From assembly GCA_038503065.1 (NCBI GenBank), contig JBCAMK010000004.1:1873001-1937000 (forward strand): DNA of 64,000 nt, read 5' to 3'. The notes beneath the pieces were generated by a model. It did no database searches. It saw only the letters and a list, made by a program, of their open reading frames with translations, and was not told the origin of the DNA. This document shows positions 24,966-37,669 of this stretch, one piece after another. Each line of letters begins with the position of its first letter. Within the stretch, counting starts at the first letter, position 1. The translations under genes were made by a program, and so were the position numbers. This DNA comes from Paragyromitra xinjiangensis. Lineage: Eukaryota > Ascomycota > Pezizomycetes > Pezizales > Discinaceae.

Positions 24966-26214
24966 TCAGGCTCAAATCTCCGACCCTACAAGTCGGTAAC
25001 CGAAAATAGAGGTAAGTATGGCGCTGCAAACAGGACAAGAAGTCGGTTAGGGGCTGCGGTCGATGACGGTTGGGTGGAGGTTGAAGTTGCAAATGTTAAG
25101 CAGCGAAGCTTAACGGCGCGCGTGTGCGCCTCCTTCAACAGAGACGATCCTATACCCTCTCTTATTCTCCGGACGATAACTTTGTCAACTGATGAAGGCA
25201 ACGCAGCTGCAATGACCGTCGCGCAACGCTTCAAGGCGATCAGACGAGCACTCTATGTGAGCGACTAGGTTCGCCAGACGCGACAAAAAAATTTTATATA
25301 AAAGGCCGTGCTTATTTTTATTTATTTTTTTCGCCTTTCCTTCTAACGCAGGCGATTCTTGCTAGGGAACGGCCGAAAGGTTCCGAGATCGCTTTGTAAC
25401 AATAGTGAGACGGCAAGTATGGAAACCGGGAAGCACTGGAGGCAAGCGAGCGAATCGAGTACGATCGAGATCGAAGTAAAGTTGACCGGGGGAAAAAGGA
25501 AATAATAATAAGTGGGAATATAACAAATGCTTGTAGACAATGAATGCAATGGATGGTGAGCGTGACAAGTCGTGTGCACCGTAATCTCGTGTTGTACTTT
25601 TTTGTGTTTATGTACGGGGGGGGGGGGAACAAATATATCCACGAGCGCAGCGAAGCTTAAAGAACGAAAGTCGAAAGTACCGGGGAAAAGATATCCTGCA
25701 AAACAGTGTCGGCGTAACGAGAAGAGAGCGAGAGAGGGGGGTGGAGAACAAGGGAAGGGGGTGGAGGGGAAGAGAAAAGGGAAGAGGGGGGGGGTGGGAG
25801 AGAACGGAAGTGATACACCTGCACACACCTTCTGGAGGGGTGAGAGGAGATGTGAGAAGAAGAGGAGAAGAGAGGGGGGGGGTGGGAGGTGTAAAGAGGA
25901 GCTTTACAGCAAGTGACCCTCCTCCTCTTCCTCCTCCTCCAGTCGACAGACCTCACGCAAAGCGTAGAGGAGGCGAGTGAGAGAGGTCGCCTTCAGCGAC
26001 TAGGACGGGAGACGACGTTCTGGCACGGAGAACGAAGCTGGCGAGTGAGGAAAAATGGATGGTCCCTCGCTATTTTTGGGGTAACATTTGATGGGGCAAG
26101 GGCTATGAGACTTGTGATATGTAGACTGATAGTAAACCGTTCAATACATACCTTGTACTTGTACTTGGATCTCTATTCGTGATTGACTGACTGGCCGTTC
26201 TCACTCTCACTCTC

Positions 26215-26248
26215 GGAAAAGGAAAAGGAAAAGGAAAAGGAAAGAGAA
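26215..26248. repeat. GGAAAA microsatellite
   Basis: A run of GGAAAA/GGAAAG units is visible from about 26217 to 26246. It sits in the long purine-rich region upstream of velC. Confidence 0.8.
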
Positions 26249-29200
26249 AACGAGATCTCTCCACGGCGAAGGCAATATCTCGGGGAAAAAAAACCCTCCA
26301 ATGATTTAACTAGGGAAGGAAGGAAGGGATAAAACACCACCACCACCCCCACAACGAGCCCGAAGCTTGTACAGTGACTAGCGGGATGCACAGTGATGTG
26401 ATGCAGCCAAATTCGTAGTTATGCTTCTCCCATCCTTCACCTCTTTACTTTGCTTCTTCGCTCAGATTCCGAATAAAATGGATTGATCCACGCTCTTCCA
26501 CGGGTTCGGGTTACGCCGTCAGATGAAGGGAACACTGGCAACACCAACAAAATGCTCAACAACAGGCAAGATGAGCTGGGACTATATACCAATGAATATC
26601 AGGAATTAGGTGAACAAATCTCACCGCGTATGGCATGCACCAAAGGGAGGGTCATATAAGAAAGACAAAAAAACCAGACTATCCTCTAAAGGGCTGGATA
26701 GCTTTGAGAATCAATATATCCGCTCCCCTCTACAGGATCACGTCTAACGCTTGATCCGCGGCCTTTCTGCACTCCAGAACTCATATGCGGTACCTAATAC
26801 CTAGCGCATACATCTGTTCTCGCTCAGCCGGGGTATCAGAACCAAGGAATATGTATGTGGGCAGCTCGTCGGTGCCTTCATTCCAGGGTCTATCCTACAT
26901 CGTGCCTATTCTAAAGTGTCTTATATCATCCCCCCACGCATCCCAAGGCAGAAATCATGGGGGAACGTCATGTTTCAGTTTCACACGAGCTCTATCTCAG
27001 AGGGACGGTGTGGAGACGGGAAATACTCTGTCGAAACCCGGGACGGACAACCACTCTACGCAGATTGCTCACGCTTCATCCCGCTAAGACCCGCCTCAAA
27101 ATTATTGGCAACCTCGCTTCGGTAGGGATCCTTGATTCAAGAAAATTGATTCCACTTGTTCCCCGGACACCTCATCATTGGCAGATGACTCCAATGAACC
27201 TTCCCCTCCACCCCCTCCCTCCCTCCCTCTACCACTATTCGTCTCTTGGTCCATATCTAGAGATGCGGAAAGGAAGAGACTCGTATAAAATTGAACCAAG
27301 GACGTAAACGCGACCATCCCCTCATTTCCACCTGTACATATGTTGCCACTCAGCATTTTCTGTCGGCTCACAGCCACTATAAGCACATACACTTCAATCA
27401 TACATATCACAGGCTTATAATGACAACAATATTACTATCATCAACATTAGAGTAGGTATGGATGTTTCGCAAGGCGGACAAACGAACTCTAGGAGATTGG
27501 TCCGGGTCAGGATTCGCACGTTTCGGCTCTTGTTCCGCTTACCCTATCCCAACATCCCCTGATAAAACGGCTGCTCCTCTCGATATTTGCAAAGCCCCAT
27601 ACACAGGGGCTTGCATCTACGATAGTACATAGCTCGAGGAAACACAAAAAGGTTCCACGTATAGCAAATCACCGATTCTGAAAAGAGTGTCGATGTTGAT
27701 GCCAGGGCCGGAGCTAGTGTAGACCCTAATGACCGATCAACAAAATTCCCACGGCCCAGGATATAAAAGGCTCCGTTGAGCCTGAAGATTTGCTTTTTCG
27801 TGCTGCAAGGACCAGCTCGTGGCCCTTGTTCCCTTTTTTGCTTTTTATACAGATTTAGTCTATTGCTAGTGTGACTCGCAAGACTGCGTACAGATCCCCA
27901 AGCCTCACAGCTAAATACGGCGTGTACATATGTACCGATATCTGGGCGTTTCGGAGCTCAATGTTTCTAGTATTTAGGATATTTACTGGAGCAGCATCGG
28001 TTGACACATAGCACGAGGATCGGAGCAAGCAAGGCAGTGAGCAAAAAAGTCCTCGCTGCTGACTTTCGGCTGTCAGATTTTCTTTTGCAATCCTTGCAAG
28101 CAGAATTACAAGGAAGCTGTTGACAAGTTCCAGGTATTTAGATGACTAGGGCCGGGGTTTTTTCCTTCCTCGAAGCTTCCCTCCGTCAACTGACCATATT
28201 TGGCCAGTATAATATTGTTCTATAGAGTAATAAAGTAATAGTATGGTCTCGAGAGGAGCGGAGCGGTTTCCCCCAACAAGTAACTGATGGCCACACGAAA
28301 GCTGCATGGCCATCATTCCATGCCAGATATATTTGATATCAGAACCAACTATAATCGCGATCTTTGTTTTTTTCTTTCTTTCTTTGGTTGTTCCTTTTGA
28401 CTTTGAAAACGAACACTGAAGGCAGTCAGCTGCTTTGCTGAAGCTCTTTGATTCCAACAGAAAGCCCCGTAGGGACATTTTCTCTCGACCCGGCTAATCA
28501 ACCATTGAGCTGGATGGTCGGACCGGCGGGCCTCGTGCCTAATACACACCAGTACGTTGAGGTACTTACATAACTGACTGACTGAGATTCTCCAGGAGCA
28601 GTTCCTAGGCGACTTGGCGATGGGTTCTAGGGAATCGAAAACACTCGTAAACAAAAGAGCACACGGACACAAGCAGTGGATGGCATTCCCCGAGGTTCGA
28701 CTCCAGTTACACCAAAGGATCTCAGCCTAATCATGCCGCGCGACTGACGCCATCCTCGTACATATGTATCTCGGATATAGGTTTATGCGGTTCGGTTAGG
28801 AACGTTATGCGTAACTCCCGGGTTCGCAGTGGACAGGTTTTCAAGCCGGTGTCGTAAGATCGTGAGGTCTGAGGTCTGTGTGTTTCGCCGTGTTCGGAAC
28901 GTTCCGAGGCGGAACCTACGGGCCCCGGGCTTTCACATGGTGCTGTCTTGGCTATTCGACGCATAGTGGCCTGTCCTTCAGGGTAGAGTACATGTACCTT
29001 AGTATATGTTCTGGCCCGTGCATGTTATGATCAATATTCAACAAATATCAACTATATAATAACCTCGTAAGGTTGCTGAAAAGCGCGAAAGGGACATAGG
29101 TGCCTAGTCCACTCGAACAGAGGCCCAATCCACTTGCGTATATGCAGGTACAACGGCCCGTTCTCAATTTCGAGAGTCGCGACTTTACCCTGATGATTTA

Positions 29201-29389
29201 CGGTTAAGAGTTTCAGACTCGCCGCTTAACCTCATGAGGTTTTTTTATGTCGCCACGATCTTTAGGTACCCCGTACATACGAATTCATCGTTCCAAGACA
29301 TAGAGGCTTTTTTTTTCGTTTTTCTCTCGCAAACCAAGCTCAGAAATAATCTCATAAGATAACTAAGTAGCTCAGTTTGTTTCTAAAAA

Positions 29390-30460
29390 AAGGTGTTCGG
29401 TTATCTAGTTCCCCAAATCGATCAAGCGCCTGAAGGTCATCGATACCTATAACCTTCCAGATGGGCTCGCGACAAGTGCTTTCCGTATCTTAGGCTTTAG
29501 TTAAGAGATCCATGGGCAGAAATTCTCTCAACTACCCACATGCCTGTTCTACCTTAATTTCAAGAATCTGAGTGAAGCTCGCGGATGTAAACCGTCTCAT
29601 TTGGGAGAAACCTGCTGCAAACCGAGAGTTTCGGCAACACTAGGAATTGATTATCAGCGAGAAATTAGGCTCGCTTGAGTGCTGGAAGTCTTAAGAGTAG
29701 CGTTGATGGGTCTTACCTAACTTAGTAACAATTTCCGCCTTGGCTCTGTCTGACTCGAAAAGTTTCAAGTGCTGAGAGCTATAGGTTGCGATTTACCAGT
29801 GGAAACTGGACAGCATCTGCAGCCCAAACCCCAGATATCGCACTTCACACACTTGAGCCCTATACCGACCATTGAGAGCCCCTTCTGGAGGATTTCCCTG
29901 TGTAGGAATGACGAATAGGACGAACCCAGGTTTAGGCGATGGACTCGTCTTACCCGTGTCTAGTGCTGCAGCAATAAAGGGGGAAATGGACTCTTTCCCG
30001 GTAATGGGAATGGCAGCGTATGCATCTAGCCCTGCTCTACATCAGTAAGTGCCGCCCGTATTTGCGAATAATCGGAAAATCCCTCAGCTTCGGCAGTTCC
30101 ATTAAAGTCCGCGAGTCAAGGAATATTCACCAAGGAATTGTAGCCGGGGTACTCACTAGATCCTAGCATAACTGTTGCATCGGCCCTGCCCGACTGAATC
30201 ATTGACCCATGATATTGTACACTACGAGCTGTTCAACCTTGACAGCTCATCAACGTCTTTAAGAGTTTCAAACCAAGCCAATTACTTAGATTCAGGTGGA
30301 TTGGGGATCTAGAGGAAAGCTTAGTCTAAGGCCGAAAGACAACCTCTTACGAACGCCCAGTAAGCGAAGTTAACATCAGGCCATTTTTAACTTCTTTCGA
30401 TTTACGCCAAAGCCACGTCTCTAATCTCAATTTCAAAATTGCGCTCCCGCCGATCATCCC
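29390..30460 (-). pseudogene. Decayed protein-coding region, family unrecognised
   Basis: Reading the minus strand from about 30450 downward gives protein-like stretches that jump frame and are broken by stops. Around 30200-30130 one frame reads SGRADATVMLGSSEYPGYN. Around 30110-30040 another reads DFNGTAEAEGFSDYSQIRAA, ended by a TAG. Around 30020-29820 a third reads PITGKESISPFIAAALDTG and then KPGFVLFVIPTQGNPPEGA and LNGRYRAQVCEVRYLG. The consistent direction and amino-acid quality suggest one ancestral gene with nonsense mutations and frameshifts. I could not name the family. Boundaries are approximate. Confidence 0.45.
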
Positions 30461-31194
30461 AGGGGCTCATTCCGGGTCTAAGTATTTCGTGTCAATTGGT
30501 TTTCAGTTACCGTTCGGGAAAGCCGAGATTTCACCTATTGACAACAATCTTTTCGGAAAAACACTTGGCCGACTTCAAATGCATCGACACAGGTTTTTCC
30601 GCTGTCCATTATGCCACGTGTGGAAGAGAAACACGAGGACTCGCGAACCATCTGCCATGAATCACTGGGTTTGTTCGGATGGAATCATTTGAGCAGCTTG
30701 ATGGCTACGCGATAATTATGATTTTTGGAGGACCGATTAGGGAGCAGGCCGAAATCTAGTTAGTAGGCTAAGGCAGCACACGATATATCTGTTGAGGGGA
30801 AGTAACATCACATGCGCAGCAAAGACAAATGGGCAAGAATACGGATCGAGTAAAATAAGAATCGAATCTCTTGAGTAACTTATTATAGGCCCGATCGTAG
30901 CGAGTGAGATGTCTCGCCTGTGCAGCAGGGCCGAAAGATTCACCCAATCGCAGGATTCTAGAGATTTAGGATTTGCTGTAATTGTTCTACTCACGCGTCT
31001 TAACTTAACACACCATAGCGAATTATCTAACGTTCCGGCCGCCGGCGCCGCTCCGTGCCAAGGATGCGGGGAAGACCATCCAAAAATTAAGCATTTCATA
31101 CTGGACTGGCTCACCGCCTAGCGTTAATGATCTGAACCCTAACCCATTTATGCGTTGTCTCTTCGGACATCGTCGGAATTTCAGTCAGGCACCA

Positions 31195-32181
31195 ATGGCC
31201 TCGTACGGGAACTACAAAGGTGAGCACAAACACAGGAACTCTGGCATTGATGCAGCAGGATATCACTGACCTTAGTGGGCATATCAACAGGTTACCAAGG
31301 AGCTAGCCGCCACGATGGTTTAAACTCCGCCTCACATATCGTCGATTGCCGTCTACAAGCCCTCGTCGATACGGTGCCAGATCTCTTCGCAGGTAAGGAC
31401 ATTCTAGATGTAGGTTGTAACAACGGAGCAATATCCGTGCATCTAGGTATTTCTTCTTTGCTGAATTGGTGTATGCTGGCGACAAAAGAAAGTACATGTA
31501 GTTAACGGAATGCGTGGATATGAAAGCTATTTGCTTCGGCCCAGCAACAGTGAGCGGTGTTGACATCGACCCGGAACTAGTCAAGAAGGCCAAATCTCAC
31601 CTGTCATTCCGATATTCCAGGACTGCCCCGGAAGAAATTGCAACCAGGAACGAGTCTGAGCGGAACAACTACTTTCCGATCTCGTCAATACTGGAGCACG
31701 GGCACCGACCTTACCCCGAGGGCTCTAACTTCAAAAAATTCCCCTGTAACGTAGAATTTCGTTGCGAAGATTGGTCTAAAGCCTCCATCCCAGAATCAGG
31801 GTCGTATGATGTAATCCTGGCATTGAGTATGGTAAAGTGGGTTCACCTTCAGCATTTAGATGAAGGTAAACGAAACCAACCTGTTTGGCCCCCATATCAT
31901 TTAGGGGTTTACTCACAACAATGGTCGTAGGGCTCCGAATCTTTTTTAAGAAATGCCATTCTTCTCTTCGCCCGTCTGGACACTTCGTTATGGAACCCCA
32001 AGGTTGGGGTTCTTACGAGCGCGCAGTAAAAAAGAACAAATCTCTCAGCAGGAACTTAGGGAATCTTGAAATACGGCCAGAGCATTTCAAGTCGATTTTG
32101 CAAGAGATAGGTTTTAGCTGTTTGCACGAGGTAAAAGATCAAGGTCTTCAACGTGGTATTTCTATTTACCAGAAGAACTAG
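31195..32181 (+). CDS. Bin3/MePCE-type RNA 5'-gamma-phosphate methyltransferase
   Basis: SAM-dependent methyltransferase of the Bin3 family; animal MePCE caps 7SK RNA, and fission yeast Bmc1/Bin3 works with telomerase and U6 RNA. Exons 31195-31219, 31291-31446, 31527-31865 and 31931-32181 give 256 aa. It starts MASYGNYKGYQGASRHDG, a family-like N-terminus. Motif I is KDILDVGCNNGAISVHLA; the third exon continues FGPATVSGVDIDPELVKKAK. The Bin3 hallmark ILALSMVKWVHLQHLDEG is followed by LRIFFKKCHSSLRPSGHFVM and EPQGWGSYE. The acceptor at 31526 is the only one that keeps the frame after HL. An in-frame upstream ATG at 31150 is possible, but 31195 has the better context. It converges on the next gene. 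Confidence 0.9.
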
Positions 32182-32497
32182 TTGATTTTATGTTCTCCTG
32201 TTTCGGACTCTGCGCTTTCATTTCCTCCTACTAGACCCTCTTGTGCTCCGATTTTCGTCAAATAAAAGTCTATCCTCCCATCTAAGATTTGAACAGTAAA
32301 ATCACGAGAAAAGAAAACACCCACCTCCACACCCTTAATTTTTAAAACAGAAGACTTGAACAAGAGAGGAGACGTAGGCAAGTGGGAAGAGGCATTATTC
32401 ATTGACCAAAAGGTAAACGGGAACCAACAAGAGGAAGAAAAAAGAATAATAAACCAATAAACCTCCCAAGAAATATATTTGCAAACCGCAATCGCAC

Positions 32498-35400
32498 TCA
32501 TCTTTTGACCCCTCCCCATCTTTCTGCCTCGCGGTCCCTTTCTGCTCTCCTCTCAAGATCTTCTTCATCTTCATACTTGTATGAAGGCTTTCTTCTAGAT
32601 CGTGAATCTCTGGTTGACTTTCGGTCTGAATCTTTCTCTGCGTGCCGTTGAACCTCAGTCTTCTTCTCAGCGATAGCGTCCAGTTCACCTTTTTCGTGTT
32701 TATCCTTCCGATCGTCTTTCCGGTCGTATTTTTCCTCCCTGTCGTGTTTCTCATCCCTGTCATGTTTATCGTCTTTGTCGTGTCTATTGTGGCGGTCGTG
32801 ACGGCTGGATTTGTGACGATGTGAGCGGTGATGGCTTTCTTCTCTTTTGCTCCGTCGCTTGTGCTTCCTTTCTCGCTCCCGGGAATCCCTTCTAGATCTT
32901 CCATCCGCTTCATCGATATCTCGCACAGTAGCTTTGTCTTCAGCCGGATAATCGTCTTTCTTTGGAGATCTAGAACGTGAACGGGAATGATGTCTTCTGC
33001 TGCTTTTGTGCTTATGACTTCGACGGTGATGGTGGCTACTCCCGTCCTTGTCTCTACTTTCTTTGTCTCTACTTTCCTTGTCTCTACTGTCCTTGTCTCT
33101 GCCTTCTCTGTCTCTGCCTTCTCTGTCTCTGTCTCTGCCTTCCCTATCCCTACTCTCTGCGATAGGGCCAATTCTTCTTTCACGATCTCGCCGACTGCGT
33201 TTGTGATGCCTATCCGCTGATCTGCTTCTGGATCTCGAGGTAGATCTCGCTCTCTCCCTGCTGCCAGAATCCTCACGAGATCTCTTGCTTCGGATAGCAG
33301 AAGTGGGCTGGGTAACATCTGTGTCATTTGGCTCACCTATAACTATGTTGATGAGCTCTTTATCTTGCAGAGGCGAAATTGGTTCTTCACTATCACGTTT
33401 TGGAGTCCGTCCACGACGTTCACCATCAGATCCTATGCTCGGGGAGCGCTGCTTGCGGTGTCGACTTCGATCTCGATTTCTAGATCTGGATTTTCTACGA
33501 TGATCATGGCTGGGATCTCTGCTCCTGTCACGGCCGGTTGCACTAGATCGACGTCTAGACCTGGAGCGAGAATAGGTTCTGACGTGCCCAGGCGAGATAC
33601 TAAATCGCAAGTTATAAGAATATCTCCCGAGCATTTGAGAATAAATGTAGAATTGAACAAACCTTCTAGTCCAAGATGATCCTGTGTAGCCACCTCTTCC
33701 CCGGCTGAATGCTCTGATTGGAATCCCGCGGGTTGGCGGTATTCCTTCTCGAAGTGCTTTGGGACCAGTAGGAGCACCTTCAACCCCTAATCCTACGCTA
33801 GGTATTTTATCGGAGTCCTGATCGCCAAGCACTGATGGAATTGGAGCAACATTGTGGATCCCACCTCCTCTTGGTCCTACGCCAAAATCGCCTCGGTACC
33901 CTCCCCTGAAACTTCCTCTGAAGTTACCCCGAGCTGGGTAAAACGGCATCTGGTAGTTTGGCCCTCTAAAGTCATCAGTGGGAAAATACTGAGCCATATC
34001 AGGATTCACAGGGACTGCTGGATTGAGCGGGTCTGCAAGTTCCTCAGTAGCAGGATCGGCGCCGGTCAAAACAGTCGATGCAGTATCAGTAGGTACATCG
34101 TTGGGATCAGCTATATTCTCAGGGTCGCCAGACATAACAGATGGAATTTTTTCTCCTTTTTTCTCATCACTGGACGACCCAACAACAGCAGCGACAGCTT
34201 CATCAATACCTTGTAACTGCTGCGAAAATTGAGCATCCTGAAAAGCCTGCTGTTGCTGGCGTTCATGAGAATATTGACGCGCGCCTCCGACAAAACCACG
34301 ACCGCCTCGTAGGTAGGGCTGCTGCCGCTGGAAATGATGATTTTGATATTGCTGTGTGGGCATCTGAAGATTCCCGTGAGATTGGTGATTATATCCACCA
34401 GCAGATGCAGCAGAATAATATCCACCATTACGTGTACCTTCCATTCCAGGATTGAATCCCATATTATTCTGACCATTCCACCCAGTACTCCATCCCATCC
34501 CATCATGCCCGTTATGAAACCCTCCCGCTCCATTCATTCCCATGTTTCCAAAGTTTCCTCCACCAAACCCCCCGCCTTGTGCGACCGCCGAGTTCATAGG
34601 GTATTCTTGAGAGAATCATGATATTAGCGTTGACTACCACAATCTCCACGGGCAGGTACATAACGTACCCATTACACTCCCATACCCGCCCATCCAACCA
34701 CCTTGCATTTCTTGCACCATTTGGTTGTAGACATTCCATCCATTAGGCCCTGAGGGGTCATGCCCAGCGAACATTTGCTGCATGCTACCCATCTGACCAG
34801 GACCTTGCTGACCAAACCAGGCGTTCTGCTGATCTACAAAGCCATTTGTTTGCTCAACATCAGGTGCTGGCGTGGCGTCATGAACTTTGGCCGGCGTTTG
34901 CTCAACTGCAGCTTCCATATTTTCCTAGAAATGGTTAGCGATATTGGATACTTTCCCTCATCAATTTCAACGGAGACTCACTTGTAGAACTTGCGGAAGC
35001 GCCTGCTGGCCTTCGGGTCGAGTAGATTCATCTACTTCCTGTGGGGGCGTTAAAGGATTCTGCACTGGGGACACATGTGCCGGAACAATTTTATCTGACT
35101 CGAGCTCTGCACTTTTTGCTTCGGTCTTGGGCTCGGTTGGCTTAGTCTTCTCTTTCTGTTCCTTCTGCTGTAATAAATTGTGTTTTTTCTCTGCAGTGCG
35201 CAAAAATACTGCTACCGTCGTTCTCAAGGCCGTGTTTGCTTTACAATCGTCAGGACTCAGTGGGGAGTGGTCACAGACAGGGCAGACATTTGGGAGACTC
35301 GTGTGACCTGGTTTTTTTATTGAAAAAAATGAATTAGCGATGAAATTTTACGACGCATTGCTCAGAAAGCAGACTACTCACAGCTTTCACAAATTGGTTG

Positions 35401-35601
35401 CTCACAGCAAGGCAGACGGGAGGCGCCACGTGCAAGCTCACTGCAAATAGTGCACCTGAGTTTGACGGGTATCTCAGGCAGCGGAATCGAGCTATTGACC
35501 GTCAGAAATGGAGTTCTGAGTGGGAAACAAGATTGTACACGTTTTGCGTTGAGAGATTCTCACCTTAGGCCGTTCGCTGACTGCTCTTGTGTTGTAGCCA
35601 T
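32498..35601 (-). CDS. C4C4-RING protein with long RS-rich tail (RBBP6/Mpe1-like RING)
   Basis: Probable nuclear E3-like protein linked to mRNA processing. Six exons on the minus strand: 35564-35601, 35382-35515, 34982-35307, 34669-34924, 33663-34605 and 32498-33599, giving 932 aa. The RING near residues 34-69 has C34, C37, C49, C50, C55, C58, C66 and C69, the PCC-x4-C-x2-C spacing seen in RBBP6 and Mpe1, followed by ANTALRTTVAVFLRTAEKK. There is no DWNN ubiquitin-like domain and no zinc knuckle, so it is not Mpe1 itself. The middle is Gly/Gln/Asn-rich with RGG-like patches. The C-terminal 350 residues are RS/RD/KH-rich as in splicing factors. Intron 33600-33662 is 63 nt and stop-free, so its removal is inferred from splice signals. 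Confidence 0.82.
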
Positions 35602-36392
35602 CTCGAAATGGACCACGTACGCTCAGAGGCGAATATGAGGAAGATGTCGTGGGTGAGAGGGCGCTCAGGATGAGCAGAGGGAGGTCTGTATGTTCCGTAA
35701 CACTCGGAGCAAAATTGACGTTACGCTGGCGATGTTGTAGAGATGTCGGAAATTTTGGCCAAGTTGTGGTGAGGTGCGGAGCATGGAGGCTGGGGGAAAA
35801 CGGATGAGCTTGTACCGAATCGGAGGCGAACGAAGTTGAAACCACCAAATGCACGAACAACGTGTAAATGCAGCCCGTGAGGCAGCCGAACTGCTTTTGA
35901 AACTAAATGCAACAAGGTTAGGCAGAGAACATTTGCCTCGCTTGATTCCAGATATTTACAGCGCATACTCGAAAACAGCGGCATACAAGAAGTACACGTA
36001 CCTGGCTAGGGCTCAGGGCTAGAAATGCATCAAGATTCGAGAGTAAGAGTCCATGGTTGAGGGCTACATGTAGTTCCTCATATCTGTTTTCAGACACTGT
36101 GAAGTGTTTGGAGTAACTACATGTATGCGCATGGGTTACACTCTTTTATAGTCGTTTCTGCCTGCCTGTTCCCGGTTTAATATTCGGCTGACAAGCATCG
36201 TCCGATGCCCTCGTCAGTCTGGAAATTTGTTTTTCCCCCAAAATCTAACATTCATTTGGTACATTACCGGATTTTGCTGATCAAGTTGGCTTTGGCGAAA
36301 AATATTGGGTTGAGTTATTGCTAAAGATATCGGGGATCCGGGTGAATCGCGTTGTCATATTTCACCAAACAACCCGAAGTCTCAATATCAAG
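35602..36392. other. Divergent intergenic region (0.8 kb)
   Basis: Shared upstream region of the RING/RS gene and the hydrolase gene. Two TACATGTA sites lie 53 bp apart at 36065 and 36118, in the inverted contexts TACATGTAGTT and AACTACATGTA. No gene was seen. Confidence 0.55.
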
Positions 36393-37669
36393 ATGCTGCT
36401 GGGCCAGGTTTCGTGGCTAGATATTTTCGTATTTATCTGTTTTGCGGCATTTCATCTTTTGCAAGATGTGGGTTTCTTAGACACACTCATTTGTGGGATT
36501 CAAGCGCTCCCGTTTCTTGGTCAGTCATCTACTTCGATGAATACGTGTGGAGTACTAACGCCAATTCAGTACTTCGGCTTCCAGCTGATATTGTTCGTGA
36601 ACGATACCTGACGGCCCAGAAACACCAGCTGCCGTTCACACAACGAACCACACTATTTCAAGATTTAGTTGTCCGATGCATGCGCTATAGTTTCTCGAAT
36701 ATACCTAGTAGAATCACCAAAGTTCTCTTCGCGAAGGGCGTTGCGCTGCCGTTCTTGAGATTTCGGATGTTACGTCATGGATATTTTAGACAACTTTTAC
36801 ATCCGGTTTGGAAGGAAATTCACCTGGTGAGCCAAAACATCAGATTATCAGATAGTTCGATCTAATTTATCTTATGGTAGAATCAAACTGGTTTAAAAGG
36901 GTTATGGATTGTTGAGGACGGGGATAAGAAACCGGATATCTTTATTTACTATTCCCACGGTGGGGGGTTTGCAATGGGAACGTCCTACTTCTATCTTGAG
37001 TTTCTTATCACTTGGATATCAATTCTCAAGGAATTTGGGTTCTCGAACCCAGCGGTATTCTCATTGGAATACACTTTGGTTCCAGAACAAACCTATCCCT
37101 ACCAACTTCAGGAAACGATCGCTGGCTACAACTATGTCCTCTCAATAGCTAACGATCCGAGTCAAGTGGTTGTCGGCGGAGACAGCGCTGGTGGAACAAT
37201 TATGCTCAGTTTCTTGCTTTATATCGCAAACAAAAGCCCTGAGAAGAAACCTGCGTTGGCTACGTTTATTTCGCCATGGACGCATTTAGTGTCGGAGCTC
37301 AACCGTAACACCTCCACGGACTACCTCGATGTTGGACGGTTGCACGATCTTGCAAGACAGTATGCTGGCTCTGAAAGGGTATATGATCCGTTGGTGTCTC
37401 CCGGATGCTGTACAGATTTGTTGTGGTGGGAGAAAGCAATGCCAGAAAAAGGGATACATTTCTACTACGGATCAGAAGAAGTTTTCTGCGAGAGTATTCG
37501 GGCCTTAGCTAAAAGGTTACAAAAGGTTGGGAAGGTGACTTGTCATGAAGACGAGAGTCTCCATGCGTGGCCCTTTGCGGTTTTGTTCCTTGGGAATCAC
37601 AAAGAGGAGAGAGCAAGGGGATTGCGGAAGGTCTCAAGGGATGTCGCACATGCTTTACTATACTCATAA
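36393..37669 (+). CDS. Alpha/beta hydrolase, HSL (fold-3) family
   Basis: Predicted carboxylesterase/lipase-type enzyme; the substrate cannot be read from sequence. Exons 36393-36519, 36570-36826 and 36881-37669 give 390 aa; intron 1 is only 50 nt with an ACTAAC branch site. The N-terminus is hydrophobic (WLDIFVFICFAAFHLL), a possible membrane anchor. The oxyanion-hole motif HGGGF lies in YYSHGGGFAMGTS, and the nucleophile elbow GDSAGG in VVVGGDSAGGTIMLSF. The acidic and histidine members probably lie in YGSEEVFCES and DESLHAWPF. The ATG at 36393 is chosen over one at 36318 in the same frame. Single-gene context gives no pathway hint. Confidence 0.87.

Larger units (their letters stand above)
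24966..31194. other. Largest intergenic region (6.2 kb)
   Basis: The first 1.5 kb is upstream of velC and is strikingly purine-rich on the plus strand: poly-G at 25616-25627, GGGGAGAG-type repeats at about 25730-25890, and GGAAAA repeats at about 26217-26246. An ATG-less open frame at about 26476-26660 looks partly protein-like but is isolated. From 27.4 to 29.3 kb I see nothing. A decayed coding region lies at about 29390-30460 (minus strand). One TACATGTA is at 28989. Confidence 0.5.

Noticed and set aside
30737..31121. Overlapping frames on both strands before the Bin3-like gene
   Set aside because: Neither strand shows recognisable motifs; this is probably the promoter of the methyltransferase gene.
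32395..33336. 313-aa minus-strand frame rich in KAE/TKT repeats
   Set aside because: It is an alternate register of the RS-repeat exon; repetitive codons keep several frames open. The RS frame joins properly to the RING exons.
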